Assembly (NCBI GenBank): GCA_947643415.1
Contig: CANRWA010000020.1
Span: 1 to 60,535, forward strand
Direction: 5' to 3'
DNA: 60,535 bases
From: an uncultured Clostridia bacterium
GTDB taxonomy: Bacteria > Bacillota > Clostridia > Lachnospirales > Lachnospiraceae
The notes beneath the pieces are model-generated. The model was not told the origin of the DNA, searched no databases, and worked only from the letters and a program-made list of their open reading frames with translations. Shown here piece by piece: positions 22,562 through 29,865 of this stretch (position 1 is its first letter; each line of letters opens with the position of its first letter). The position numbers were made by a program, and so were the translations under genes.

Positions 22562-23953
22562 TTACATAGTCATCGGCAAGCTTAGCTCGACCTCAAATCC
22601 GCCATAGTCGCTATGCTTTATCAGCATTTTTCCGCTGTGTGCAAATATGATTTGCTTAACAATAAGTAACCCTAAACCGTGGCGCTGTTCGGTTGTTTTT
22701 TCATCGCACACCATATAATGCGGCGTGTTGTTCAATTTTCCAATCTGTTCATCTGTCGCACCCACACCATCATCGGAAATAATCACAGTATAAACATTAT
22801 TTTCAGCTATAACACGAACGAAGATTTGACATCCCTGCTCGTTATGATTCATGCTATTTTGAATCAGATTACTTACTGCCCGCCTTATTAAGTCTTTGTC
22901 AACATTTGCGGTACAAGAAGTTAATGTTTCGTCTGTTTGCCATTCAATCGTGTACTTTTCATCAATATTCATATTGATGAAATCAACTACGACCTGACGG
23001 ACAACGGCAATCAGATTTTGCCTTTCAGGGTTGATCGGCTGCATATTATATTCCAGCTTAGACGCAAGATTCAAGTCGTTAATTAGGTTTCGCATTCGTT
23101 TGCTTTGCCGTACGATAACCGCCGCTTTTTGCCGGTTATTTTCTGATAACTGCACATCATTTTCTAACTGTCCGGCATAGCCCATTACCATTGACAGAGG
23201 GGTTCGTATGTCGTGGGACACTCCTGCGATCCAATTTGCTCTTGCAGTTTCTCTTTTGCGAAGCTGCCTGCTTTGCGTTTGTAAAATATTTGAGGTCTTG
23301 TTAATGTTTACTGCAAGCTCGGATAAAAGCCCCTTTTCCCTGATATAGACTTCTTCGTTCGTTGATAAAGCCTGTATTCCGCTGACAATCGGTTTCACGG
23401 ATTTTAACAGCTTGGAATTAGCAATCACATAGATAATAAAAATTAAGGCTATATTGATTACTAAAACTGAAAGAACCGTTTTGGGCAAGTTGGCGATTAA
23501 ATTATAGTCCCAACTCGGCCACATATGTTTCCAAAAGCTTTCTTTCGGATAGCCGAGTACCACAAGTCCGTTTTCAGCTTCTCCTGTAAATGTAGGATAT
23601 CCGTCGATATAGCCGCGGGTTAGGCTCGCTATATCCGAAATAGTGTATGACATAGGTACGGTTTCGGGAAGATTATCCGTCTGCCATACTACTTTCATTG
23701 CCATGTTGTCAATCAATATCGCCCATACATTTGTATTTTGAAGTTCAAGCGCCGTATCTTCGCTTAAAACATACTCGTTTTCATTTTTGGATAAATGATC
23801 GGCAACTTCCTGTGCCGTAATCCAAGGAGAACTATTTGGCGACTGATTCAGCGTATATATCCCCAATAAAGCAAAATTCAGAATAATGAGCAGCATCGAG
23901 GACAAGAGCATAATACCGACAAAACGCCGTATTAGTTTCGGTACGCTCTTCAT
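22562..23953 (-). CDS. Sensor histidine kinase (module 3, Cpr/lantibiotic-sensing type)
   Basis: 463 residues from the ATG at 23953, which directly abuts the regulator stop. Membrane segments near 10-32 and 165-185 bracket an extracytoplasmic sensor of about 130 residues; the H-box is GVSHDIRTPLSMVMGYAGQL, the N-box NLIQNSMNHN, and the G boxes SDDGVGA and RHGLGLLIVKQ. Size, topology and the divergent LanFEG-like operon match lantibiotic-responsive kinases such as CprK of Clostridioides difficile. The long frame from 23986 starts inside the regulator gene and lacks an SD. Confidence 0.9.
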   Translation of the reverse strand: MKSVPKLIRRFVGIMLLSSMLLIILNFALLGIYTLNQSPNSSPWITAQEVADHLSKNENEYVLSEDTALELQNTNVWAILIDNMAMKVVWQTDNLPETVPMSYTISDIASLTRGYIDGYPTFTGEAENGLVVLGYPKESFWKHMWPSWDYNLIANLPKTVLSVLVINIALIFIIYVIANSKLLKSVKPIVSGIQALSTNEEVYIREKGLLSELAVNINKTSNILQTQSRQLRKRETARANWIAGVSHDIRTPLSMVMGYAGQLENDVQLSENNRQKAAVIVRQSKRMRNLINDLNLASKLEYNMQPINPERQNLIAVVRQVVVDFINMNIDEKYTIEWQTDETLTSCTANVDKDLIRRAVSNLIQNSMNHNEQGCQIFVRVIAENNVYTVIISDDGVGATDEQIGKLNNTPHYMVCDEKTTEQRHGLGLLIVKQIIFAHSGKMLIKHSDYGGFEVELSLPMTM

Positions 23954-23954
23954 G

Positions 23955-24659
23955 TTACTTGCCCTCCACAACGAGTTTATATCCAAGCCCTTTCATCGTT
24001 ATCAGCGAAACAGGCTGGGACGGATTCTCTTCAATTTTTTCTCTGATACGGCGGATGTGCGCCATCAGTGAATTTTCATAGCCGAAAGGATTATCACCCC
24101 AAGCCGCCTCACACAGAGCGTCAATCGTAACAATTCTTCCTGCGTTCCGATATAAAGCAGCGAGGATGTCGTGTTCTTTTGCCGTAAGAGAAATGTGCTC
24201 GCCGTTCTTTAAGACTTCTGCACGCTCAAAGTCAATTTTGCTGCCATGCAGCTTCACAAGGGGATTTTCGGCTTTGTAACTTCTGCGGAGAATGGCATTT
24301 ACACGGAATAAAAGCTCCTTTGGCAAAAACGGCTTTACCATGTAATCGTCCGCACCAAGTCCGAAACCACGGAACTTATCATCATCCTCGCCACGGGCAG
24401 TTAAGAACAGCACAGGATAGTCAGCCGTTTTTTTAAGCCGTTCCATTAAATCAAACCCATTCCCGTCAGGAAGCATTACATCAAGAATCGCAAACTCAGG
24501 CTGGTAGGTGTCAGAAACCGTAACCGCTTCACTTACTGTTTTTGCCGTTTTGATATCTTGAAATCCGTCCTCGTTTAAGATGGATACGACCATATCTAAA
24601 AGCTCCTGCTCATCATCAACAAGCAAAATGCGTTTTTGTTTCAAGTAATCAAAGTCCAT
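23955..24659 (-). CDS. OmpR-family response regulator (module 3)
   Basis: From the ATG at 24659 (strong SD AAAGGAGG) the protein has 234 residues: a receiver with VDDEQE, phospho-Asp in AILDVMLPDGNG, Thr in FLTARGED and Lys in YMVKPFLPKE, and a winged helix ending TMKGLGYKLVVEGK. Its promoter (TAGAAA-17-TATAAT, minus strand, 24712-24684) faces the ABC operon promoter, and direct repeats lie between the two. It likely activates the ABC genes and perhaps its own. Confidence 0.92.
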   Translation of the reverse strand: MDFDYLKQKRILLVDDEQELLDMVVSILNEDGFQDIKTAKTVSEAVTVSDTYQPEFAILDVMLPDGNGFDLMERLKKTADYPVLFLTARGEDDDKFRGFGLGADDYMVKPFLPKELLFRVNAILRRSYKAENPLVKLHGSKIDFERAEVLKNGEHISLTAKEHDILAALYRNAGRIVTIDALCEAAWGDNPFGYENSLMAHIRRIREKIEENPSQPVSLITMKGLGYKLVVEGK

Positions 24660-24683
24660 ACGGATACCTCCTTTGTGTTTCCT

Positions 24684-24797
24684 ATTATACCATAGAAATG
24701 TGTCATTTTCTAATGTGCGATGAAATGTAAGGTAAATGTAAGGACACGAGAAGGTTAGCACAAGGTTCGCAAGTTACAATGTATTTGCAATGATAAG
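24684..24797. promoter_or_regulatory. Divergent control region with 11-bp-period direct repeats (module 3)
   Basis: AAATGTAAGG occurs at 24723-24732 and 24734-24743, and AAGGTT at 24751-24756 and 24762-24767; both pairs have an 11-bp period, one DNA turn, typical of OmpR/PhoB-family sites. TACAAT (24775-24780) is a possible -10 for the ABC operon with no good -35; TATAAT on the minus strand (24689-24684) serves the regulator gene. Confidence 0.6.
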
Positions 24798-24813
24798 AAA
24801 GGAGCAAAACGCA

Positions 24814-25569
24814 ATGAACATCATTGAAACTAAAAATTTGACGAAATCATATGCTGATTTTACTGCGGTTTCGGGTATCAATCTGCATATCCCGAAAGGC
24901 GCTGTCTATGGTTTTCTCGGCCCGAACGGGGCTGGAAAATCCACTACCATGAAAATGTTTTTGGGGCTTACCAAACCCACCGGCGGTTCATTTACGATTG
25001 ATGGGAAGATGTACTCCGAAAACAGAGTGCAAATTCTAAAAGAAATCGGCTCGTTTATTGAAGCCCCCGCTTTTTATGGAAATTTAAGCGGTGAAGAAAA
25101 TCTCGAAATTATCCGCAAAATATTGGGACTGCCCAAATCCTCCGTAGCGGAAGCTCTTGAAATCGTGGGACTGACACAGTTTAAGAAGCGGCTTGCAAAA
25201 AAATATTCTCTTGGAATGAAACAGAGGTTAGGTCTTGCAAGCGCCTTAATCGGAAAGCCGCCAATCCTGATTTTAGACGAGCCGACAAACGGACTTGATC
25301 CTGTCGGTATCCACGAAATCCGAACGTTGATCCGTTCTTTACCGGAAAAGTTTGATTGTACCGTTTTGGTATCGTCACACTTGCTGTCAGAAATAGAACT
25401 AATGGCTGATACCATCGGTATCTTGAATCACGGTCACTTGCTGTTTGAGGGAACGCTCGACCAGTTTAAATTCGGCGCAGCATCAAAAGGCTACCCTGCG
25501 GACAATCTGGAGGATACATTCCTTGCTTTGATTGATGCTGACAACAGGCAAAGAGGGACGGTGCGATGA
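24814..25569 (+). CDS. Lantibiotic-immunity-type ABC ATP-binding protein (LanF/CprA-like)
   Basis: 251 residues from the ATG at 24814 (SD AAAGGAG): Walker A GPNGAGKSTTMKMF, a signature YSLGMKQRLGLASALIG in which the usual LSGG is LGMK as in LanF proteins, Walker B ILILDEPTNGLDPVG and switch SSHLLSE. The N-terminus MNIIETKNLTKSYADFTAV is typical of lantibiotic-protection ATPases. It overlaps the next permease gene by 4 nt. It probably expels lantibiotic-like peptides from the membrane. Confidence 0.9.
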   Translation: MNIIETKNLTKSYADFTAVSGINLHIPKGAVYGFLGPNGAGKSTTMKMFLGLTKPTGGSFTIDGKMYSENRVQILKEIGSFIEAPAFYGNLSGEENLEIIRKILGLPKSSVAEALEIVGLTQFKKRLAKKYSLGMKQRLGLASALIGKPPILILDEPTNGLDPVGIHEIRTLIRSLPEKFDCTVLVSSHLLSEIELMADTIGILNHGHLLFEGTLDQFKFGAASKGYPADNLEDTFLALIDADNRQRGTVR

Positions 25570-26288
25570 GTATTTCTTTGGAATGTAAAAAGGTAAAGCG
25601 AACAGGTTTTTTACCGGCATTTTTCGTTGGCAGTATTTTAGCTGCGGCAGTTCCTGTCATCAATATGGCAGTCCGTTCAGAAATATATCTTAACCAGTCG
25701 GGCAGTCCGATACAAATTTTGCTTGGTGCAAATTGGCAGATGATGACAATGCTGAATGTGCTGCTTGTAGTAGCCGGAAGCTGCCTTTTATATCATACAG
25801 AATATGCAGACAACGCTATGCAGAAAATGAAATCTTTACCCATTCGGGAAAGTTCTATTTTCTTTAGCAAAGCGGTTTTGACAAGTTTTATGAGCCTTTT
25901 TGTGCTTGTCATTGAGGCGGGAGCAATTACATTTTGTTCCTATCGCTGGTTTGAACTGGGAAGCGGATTTTTCAGTGAACTGTGCAAATGCTCCGGGTAT
26001 TCGTTTTTGTTGATGTTACCCTGCATTATCCTGTCGCTTCTTATTTCGGAAGCCTGTAAGAATATGTGGGTATCACTTGGAATCGGCGTAGTATGCGTGT
26101 TTACCGCAACGATGCTGCCGACAACGAATTTTGCCCTTTCACTTTTCCCATTTGCAATGCCTTTTCAGATATTTGCGGGTACAGATATAACGCAGTCAAC
26201 GCACTATATTTGCGGAGCAATCACAGAGCTTGCTGTTTGTGGTTTGGCGCAGCTCATACTCGTAAAGGTAAGGAGGTCGTTTGAATGA
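25566..26288 (+). CDS. Lantibiotic-immunity ABC permease (MutE/EpiE-type)
   Basis: 240 residues with six hydrophobic segments and the start MSISLECKKVKRTGFLPAFFVGSIL that is characteristic of LanE-type permeases (basic amphipathic N-terminus, then TM1). It is translationally coupled on both sides by ATGA overlaps. Together with the next permease it should form the membrane part of the LanFEG-like exporter. Family assignment is from topology, length and position. Confidence 0.85.
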   Translation: MSISLECKKVKRTGFLPAFFVGSILAAAVPVINMAVRSEIYLNQSGSPIQILLGANWQMMTMLNVLLVVAGSCLLYHTEYADNAMQKMKSLPIRESSIFFSKAVLTSFMSLFVLVIEAGAITFCSYRWFELGSGFFSELCKCSGYSFLLMLPCIILSLLISEACKNMWVSLGIGVVCVFTATMLPTTNFALSLFPFAMPFQIFAGTDITQSTHYICGAITELAVCGLAQLILVKVRRSFE

Positions 26289-27055
26289 GCTTTTTAACAC
26301 TTGTCGGCGTAGAATTCAAAAAGATACGCCGATCTAAAATTCTTTTCATTTTGGCTGTGGCTGCCGTCATTCTTTGGATACCGTCTATCCTGAATGCTAA
26401 AATGAATTTTGGTATGCAGGCAGAGGGAATTTCGCCAGAAAACAATTTCTTTATTCAAGGCTTTATGGGAATGGCATGGTTTATGTTTCCTGCAAGTATG
26501 GTAGTTGGGACAGTTCTTTTAAGTCAGACTGAAAGAGCAAACAAGGGCATTTTGAAAATGCTTGCCCTGCCGATCAGTACAGCAAAACTCTGTATAGCCA
26601 AGTTTGCTGTATTGCTAACACTGGCGGCAATACAAATCTTAATGATGACAGGTGTGTACTATATCAGCGCCGCCATCAGTTCGGGGACACAGGATTATAA
26701 TTTTATCCTGCCACCGCTATTTGTTCTAAAAGAGATTAGCTTGATATTTTTATCCGCAATACCGATGATTGCATTTTTTTGGATGTTATCGGTTTGCATT
26801 CAGACACCGATTTTTTCAATCGGTATTGGCCTGGCGTCAATAGTACCATCGGTGCTAATAATCAATACAAAAGCGTGGTTTGCTTATCCAATGTCGTATC
26901 CGTTTTTTGTCATCACATCGGAATACGGAAAACTTGCAGCAAATCTTGATATGGCGCAGGTCGAACTCATACCGTGGATACCCGTTGCCGCCCTCATTAC
27001 ACTCTTATGTTTAGGCATTTCCTGCCTTCGTTTCGGGCAGGCTGAAAGGAGATAA
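26285..27055 (+). CDS. Lantibiotic-immunity ABC permease (MutG-type)
   Basis: 256 residues, six membrane segments, beginning MSFLTLVGVEFKKIRRSKIL, the usual short cytoplasmic lead of LanG permeases. It overlaps the preceding gene by 4 nt and is followed after 2 nt by a small membrane protein. With the LanE-like subunit and the ATPase it completes a three-component exporter. Confidence 0.85.
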   Translation: MSFLTLVGVEFKKIRRSKILFILAVAAVILWIPSILNAKMNFGMQAEGISPENNFFIQGFMGMAWFMFPASMVVGTVLLSQTERANKGILKMLALPISTAKLCIAKFAVLLTLAAIQILMMTGVYYISAAISSGTQDYNFILPPLFVLKEISLIFLSAIPMIAFFWMLSVCIQTPIFSIGIGLASIVPSVLIINTKAWFAYPMSYPFFVITSEYGKLAANLDMAQVELIPWIPVAALITLLCLGISCLRFGQAERR

Positions 27056-27057
27056 TT

Positions 27058-27342
27058 ATGAAAAACAAAATTTTAACCACTGTCAGCGCTATTATGCTTT
27101 TTATCCCGTGGACGATACTCCCGCTTAGAACTTATGACTGGGCATTGGAATCGCCTGTCGCTGAAATTATGATTTCCTGCTATGCGGCGTTTATGATTTT
27201 CAGCGGAGTATTCACCATTATTTCGTATGTCAAAGAAAAAGCTCAAAACAATTTGATGAAAGTTTGTTTGATTGTAAATGGTATTTATGCAGTTGGTGGG
27301 GGTGCTGTTTTTTGTATGATGGTTTTACCCAAAGTTATATAA
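27058..27342 (+). CDS. Small four-helix membrane protein of the LanFEG-like operon
   Basis: 94 residues with three or four hydrophobic segments (MKNKILTTVSAIMLFIPW, EIMISCYAAFMIFSGVFTII, LMKVCLIVNGIYAVGGGAVF). The ATG follows the permease stop by 2 nt. Similar small proteins accompany lantibiotic-resistance ABC operons in Clostridia; whether this is a subunit, an immunity protein or a regulator is unknown. Confidence 0.75.
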   Translation: MKNKILTTVSAIMLFIPWTILPLRTYDWALESPVAEIMISCYAAFMIFSGVFTIISYVKEKAQNNLMKVCLIVNGIYAVGGGAVFCMMVLPKVI

Positions 27343-27356
27343 CGAGGCGAACTGTT

Positions 27357-27452
27357 ATGAAAAGAATCAAAATAACTGTTCTGTACGCGATATGCTGGGG
27401 CAGCGTGGCATCAAGCCAGAAAACCTGCCTCATCAAATTACATATATTTTAA
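27357..27452 (+). pseudogene. Truncated small gene at the module 3 boundary
   Basis: An ATG at 27357, 14 nt after the previous stop and preceded by GAGGCGA, starts MKRIKITVLYAICWGSVASS and stops after 31 residues. The start looks like a short membrane protein that loses its hydrophobic continuation at about 27405, where sequence quality as protein drops. I read it as the head of a truncated operon gene; it may be a genuine 31-residue peptide instead. Confidence 0.35.
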
Positions 27453-27513
27453 TTCGGTAATGTTGTATAATTTTAAACGCCACCTAATAAGAGGGGGATG
27501 TAACTTTACTCGA

Positions 27514-27656
27514 CCAGGGCCTTTCAATGTGATTTTGAGGAATACCAGGATGATTGTATGGAAAATGGTTAAAGATGATTTTAAAGAAAGTATCCGGTTT
27601 ATTTGGACATAAAGTTTCCTTTGCTTATTTTGAGCCAAGGGGGGAGATATGCGGGT
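27514..27656 (+). repeat. Mosaic scar of four gene fragments copied from 4.7-9.1 kb
   Basis: In order and on the same strand: 27514-27567 equals 4692-4745 (GyrI-DUF3795 gene, 54 of 54); 27566-27607 matches 7455-7496 (MFS gene, 40 of 42); 27605-27646 matches 8595-8636 (WYL gene, 41 of 42); 27641-27656 matches 9057-9072 (WYL 3' end, 15 of 16). The pieces join at microhomologies TG, GGA and GGGGA. No open frame crosses it. It is best read as a second copy of the cassette collapsed by internal deletions. The remainder of 27453-27513 and 27657-27708 shows nothing I recognise. Confidence 0.9.
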
Positions 27657-27708
27657 GGTTTTAGCTTTTAAGTCTCTCAGGTGACCTCGTCACTGAATAA
27701 AAGAATCT

Positions 27709-27746
27709 CTTCCTGTATAGTAATGTAAAACAGGAGGGGATTTTTT
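27709..27746 (+). promoter_or_regulatory. Hairpin that masks the ferredoxin ribosome binding site
   Basis: CTTCCTGT (27709-27716) can pair with ACAGGAGG (27730-27737), with one G-U pair and a 13-nt loop. The 3' arm is the Shine-Dalgarno of the ferredoxin gene (ATG at 27747), so folding would block initiation. Confidence 0.5.
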
Positions 27747-27950
27747 ATGGCAAAACGAAGAGCAGTTATCAGTAAGAAAGAGTGCGTTGCGTGCGGGTGT
27801 TGTATAAAAGTTTGTCCGAGAGCGGCGATTACCGTGCCTTTTGGCGTTTGCGCAGAGGTTGATTATGGATTGTGTATCGGATGCGGGAAGTGTGCGAAGG
27901 AATGTCCTGCAAGTGTTATTACGTTGGAGGTGAATGATGAAGCAAAGTAA
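27747..27950 (+). CDS. Two-cluster 4Fe-4S ferredoxin
   Basis: 67 residues with two CxxCxxCxxxCP motifs, CVACGCCIKVCPRAAI and CIGCGKCAKECPASVI, so two 4Fe-4S clusters are expected, as in clostridial ferredoxins. The basic start MAKRRAVISKKE is unusual for the acidic clostridial ferredoxins and suggests a dedicated partner. It overlaps the following membrane protein gene by 17 nt. An electron-transfer role to that membrane protein is inferred. Confidence 0.88.
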   Translation: MAKRRAVISKKECVACGCCIKVCPRAAITVPFGVCAEVDYGLCIGCGKCAKECPASVITLEVNDEAK

Positions 27951-28530
27951 GAAATGGTATGATTATCTTTGGATTTTTTCTCTTACATATCTAATTTTGG
28001 GATTTTTTAATATCCTGTTTGCCTGGCTGGGGCTTCTCTGTTTTTTTATACCGCTGCTTATAGCGGTCATAAAAGGCAATAAAGCGTATTGTAATAAGTA
28101 TTGCGGCAGAGGGCAGTTGTTTTCCCTTGCGGGAGGCAGATTTGGGTTTTCTCGGAACAGGGATATTCCGAAGTGGATGAAATCAAAGTATTTCAGGTAC
28201 GGGTTTTTGATTTTCTTTTTTGTCATGTTTTTCCTTATGCTGTGGAACACCTGGTTAGTGTTTGCGGGGAGCAGGGAGTTGAGCAAGGCAGTAACGCTAT
28301 TGTGGACCTTTAAAGTTCCGTGGCATTGGGCATATCATGGCACGTTGTTTTCCGCGGGGACAGCACAGTTTGCATTTGGTTTTTACAGCGTAATGCTGAC
28401 CTCTACGATTCTTGGTTTTCTTACAATGCTTTTGTTCAAACCCCGCTCCTGGTGTGTGTACTGCCCGATGGGGACAATGACGCAGTTGATATGTAAAGCA
28501 AGAAATGTGACGTCATCACAGAAATCATAA
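27934..28530 (+). CDS. Fe-S-associated membrane protein (NapH/CcoG-like core)
   Basis: 198 residues, four to five membrane segments. Conserved cysteines sit at the membrane edges in AYCNKYCGRGQ and SWCVYCPMGTMTQL, the two CxxxC-type motifs of the NapH/NosR/RdxA membrane ferredoxin family, but the soluble ferredoxin domain of those proteins is absent and is supplied by the separate 67-residue ferredoxin gene upstream. Starts at 27934 and 27937 are both possible. It probably passes electrons across or along the membrane to a thiol or metal acceptor. Confidence 0.75.
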   Translation: MMKQSKKWYDYLWIFSLTYLILGFFNILFAWLGLLCFFIPLLIAVIKGNKAYCNKYCGRGQLFSLAGGRFGFSRNRDIPKWMKSKYFRYGFLIFFFVMFFLMLWNTWLVFAGSRELSKAVTLLWTFKVPWHWAYHGTLFSAGTAQFAFGFYSVMLTSTILGFLTMLLFKPRSWCVYCPMGTMTQLICKARNVTSSQKS

Positions 28531-28589
28531 AAAATCTGGGTTATACTAAACATACAAACCAACAAACCAAAGAAAGGAAGTAAATGATT

Positions 28590-28898
28590 ATGTCAGTACT
28601 TAGTGTAAATAAAAACAATTTCGATTCCGTAAAAAATAGTGAGAAGCCGGTTCTTTTAGATTTTTATGCTGACTGGTGCGGCCCATGCCGTATGGTGTCT
28701 CCGGTAGTAGATGAAATCGCAGAGGAAAATCCGCAGTACCTTGTAGGAAAAGTCAATGTAGACAATGAAATGGAGCTGGCACAGGCATTTGGCGTTGCAA
28801 GTATTCCGACCCTGGTTGTGATAAAGGGCGGGAAAATTGTGAATCAGTCGGCAGGCGCAAAACGGAAAGCGCAGATTCTTGCCATGTTAGAGGGCTAA
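28590..28898 (+). CDS. Thioredoxin
   Basis: A 102-residue protein with the thioredoxin active site WCGPC (Cys30 and Cys33), the buried Asp24 region LLDFYADWC and the cis-Pro loop VASIPTLVVIKGG. I choose the ATG at 28590 since AGGAAG ends 9 nt before it; the ATG at 28584 is too close. It is a cytosolic disulphide reductase. With the ferredoxin and membrane Fe-S protein upstream it suggests a small redox relay. Its 3' end overlaps the convergent Crp/Fnr gene by 12 nt. Confidence 0.92.
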   Translation: MSVLSVNKNNFDSVKNSEKPVLLDFYADWCGPCRMVSPVVDEIAEENPQYLVGKVNVDNEMELAQAFGVASIPTLVVIKGGKIVNQSAGAKRKAQILAMLEG

Positions 28899-29561
28899 TT
28901 TGCGCAGGCGTTTCTTGTCAAGGATTTTAATGCCTCCGCGGGAAACTTCTACAATTTTTTCATTTGTAAAATATTTCAGCATACGGGACACAGCTTCACG
29001 GGCAGAGCCGATATATTTGGCAATCTGCCCGTGAGTTAATGTAATAGTATTGGAACCTGTTCGTGCAGATTCATCCGAAAGAAAAATAGCGAGGCGTTTA
29101 TCCAGGCTCATAAATAAAATCTGCTGCATCACCCACATGACGTCGGAGAAACGGCTGACGGCGGTTTCAAGGGCAAATATTTTAATAGATGGATTACGCT
29201 CGGAGACCGCTGCAAAAGCGGGACCGCTGATTACGTAGCATTCGCTGTCCTCTTCGGCATTGATGAACACGTCAAATGTGATTGTTTGAAGTACGCAGGA
29301 AGCAGACAGCATACACATGTCTCTCTGGTGCAGGCGGTATAGAGTGATGTCCTTGCCTTCATCAGACATGATTGAGAGCCGGAGGCTGCCTGAGCGGACA
29401 AATATTACGCCGGAGCATTCATTGCCGTCATGAATATTTGTATCTTTGGGATAAGTAATGGTATAAGAATTCTGACAGATATAGTCCTTATCAGTTTCAG
29501 ATATTTTATCCCAAAAAGGGAATATTTCTTTGTATATAGGGTCAAACATTGTGCGTGACAT
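28887..29561 (-). CDS. Crp/Fnr-family transcriptional regulator
   Basis: 224 residues: a cyclic-nucleotide-binding-like beta-roll (residues about 25-125, with IFVRSGSLRLSIMSDEGKDI) and a C-terminal Crp-type HTH (LTHGQIAKYIGSAREAVSRM). No N-terminal Cys cluster of the FNR type is present, but Cys29, Cys49, Cys93, Cys100 and Cys118 are scattered and could be redox-active. The ligand is unknown. Facing the redox cluster, it is a candidate regulator of it. SD GGAG lies 11 nt before the ATG at 29561. Confidence 0.88.
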   Translation of the reverse strand: MSRTMFDPIYKEIFPFWDKISETDKDYICQNSYTITYPKDTNIHDGNECSGVIFVRSGSLRLSIMSDEGKDITLYRLHQRDMCMLSASCVLQTITFDVFINAEEDSECYVISGPAFAAVSERNPSIKIFALETAVSRFSDVMWVMQQILFMSLDKRLAIFLSDESARTGSNTITLTHGQIAKYIGSAREAVSRMLKYFTNEKIVEVSRGGIKILDKKRLRKLAL

Positions 29562-29599
29562 AGTTTTGCGGCTCCTTTCAGAAAAGGTAAAGATATTTT

Positions 29600-29628
29600 T
29601 TGGAATGTTTCGTTTACTATATTATAAT
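29600..29628 (+). promoter_or_regulatory. Promoter of a candidate small RNA
   Basis: TTGGAA (29600-29605), 17 bp, TATAAT (29623-29628). It points into a 100-nt stretch without a convincing gene that ends in a terminator. Confidence 0.6.
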
Positions 29629-29634
29629 GGCGGT

Positions 29635-29769
29635 ACTGTCAAAAAGCAAGGTTTGCGGACAGCGTGGTTTCGCCTGGAGGAGCTGCGGAAGAGCATTTAG
29701 AAAAGATGGAAAGTTTCATAGTGGTATCTTGATATAAGGCAGCCGTTAAGAAAGTGGTTGCCTTATTTT
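29635..29769 (+). ncRNA. Candidate 135-nt small RNA upstream of the helicase gene
   Basis: A sigma-A promoter at 29600-29628 and a rho-independent terminator, ATAAGGCAGCC (29734-29744) with GGTTGCCTTAT (29756-29766) followed by TTT, bracket a stretch with no credible ORF. The helicase gene has a separate promoter that begins inside the terminator. I do not recognise an Rfam family. It could equally be an attenuated leader. Confidence 0.45.
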
Positions 29770-29786
29770 GGGTTAATATTTATAAT
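29758..29786 (+). promoter_or_regulatory. helD-like gene promoter
   Basis: TTGCCT (29758-29763), 17 bp, TATAAT (29781-29786). The -35 overlaps the 3' arm of the preceding terminator hairpin. Confidence 0.6.
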
Positions 29787-29865
29787 GGGACATACACTAT
29801 ATAAGAGAAAACAGAAAGGGAATGGCTGCCATGCCCATATCGCGGGACGCAGCCAGGAAACAGAA

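Noticed and set aside
27407..27420. GGCATCAAGC near 27410 as another MITE copy
   Set aside because: Only ten bases match an inner arm of the MITE and no pairing partner or terminal repeat is nearby.
27514..27656. Mosaic scar read as an array of self-targeting spacers
   Set aside because: The pieces are contiguous without repeats between them, are in the same order as the source genes, and join at microhomologies, which fits deletion of a duplicate rather than spacer capture.
29628..29732. 34-residue ORF inside the candidate small RNA
   Set aside because: Its ATG overlaps the -10 box and no SD could be transcribed ahead of it.
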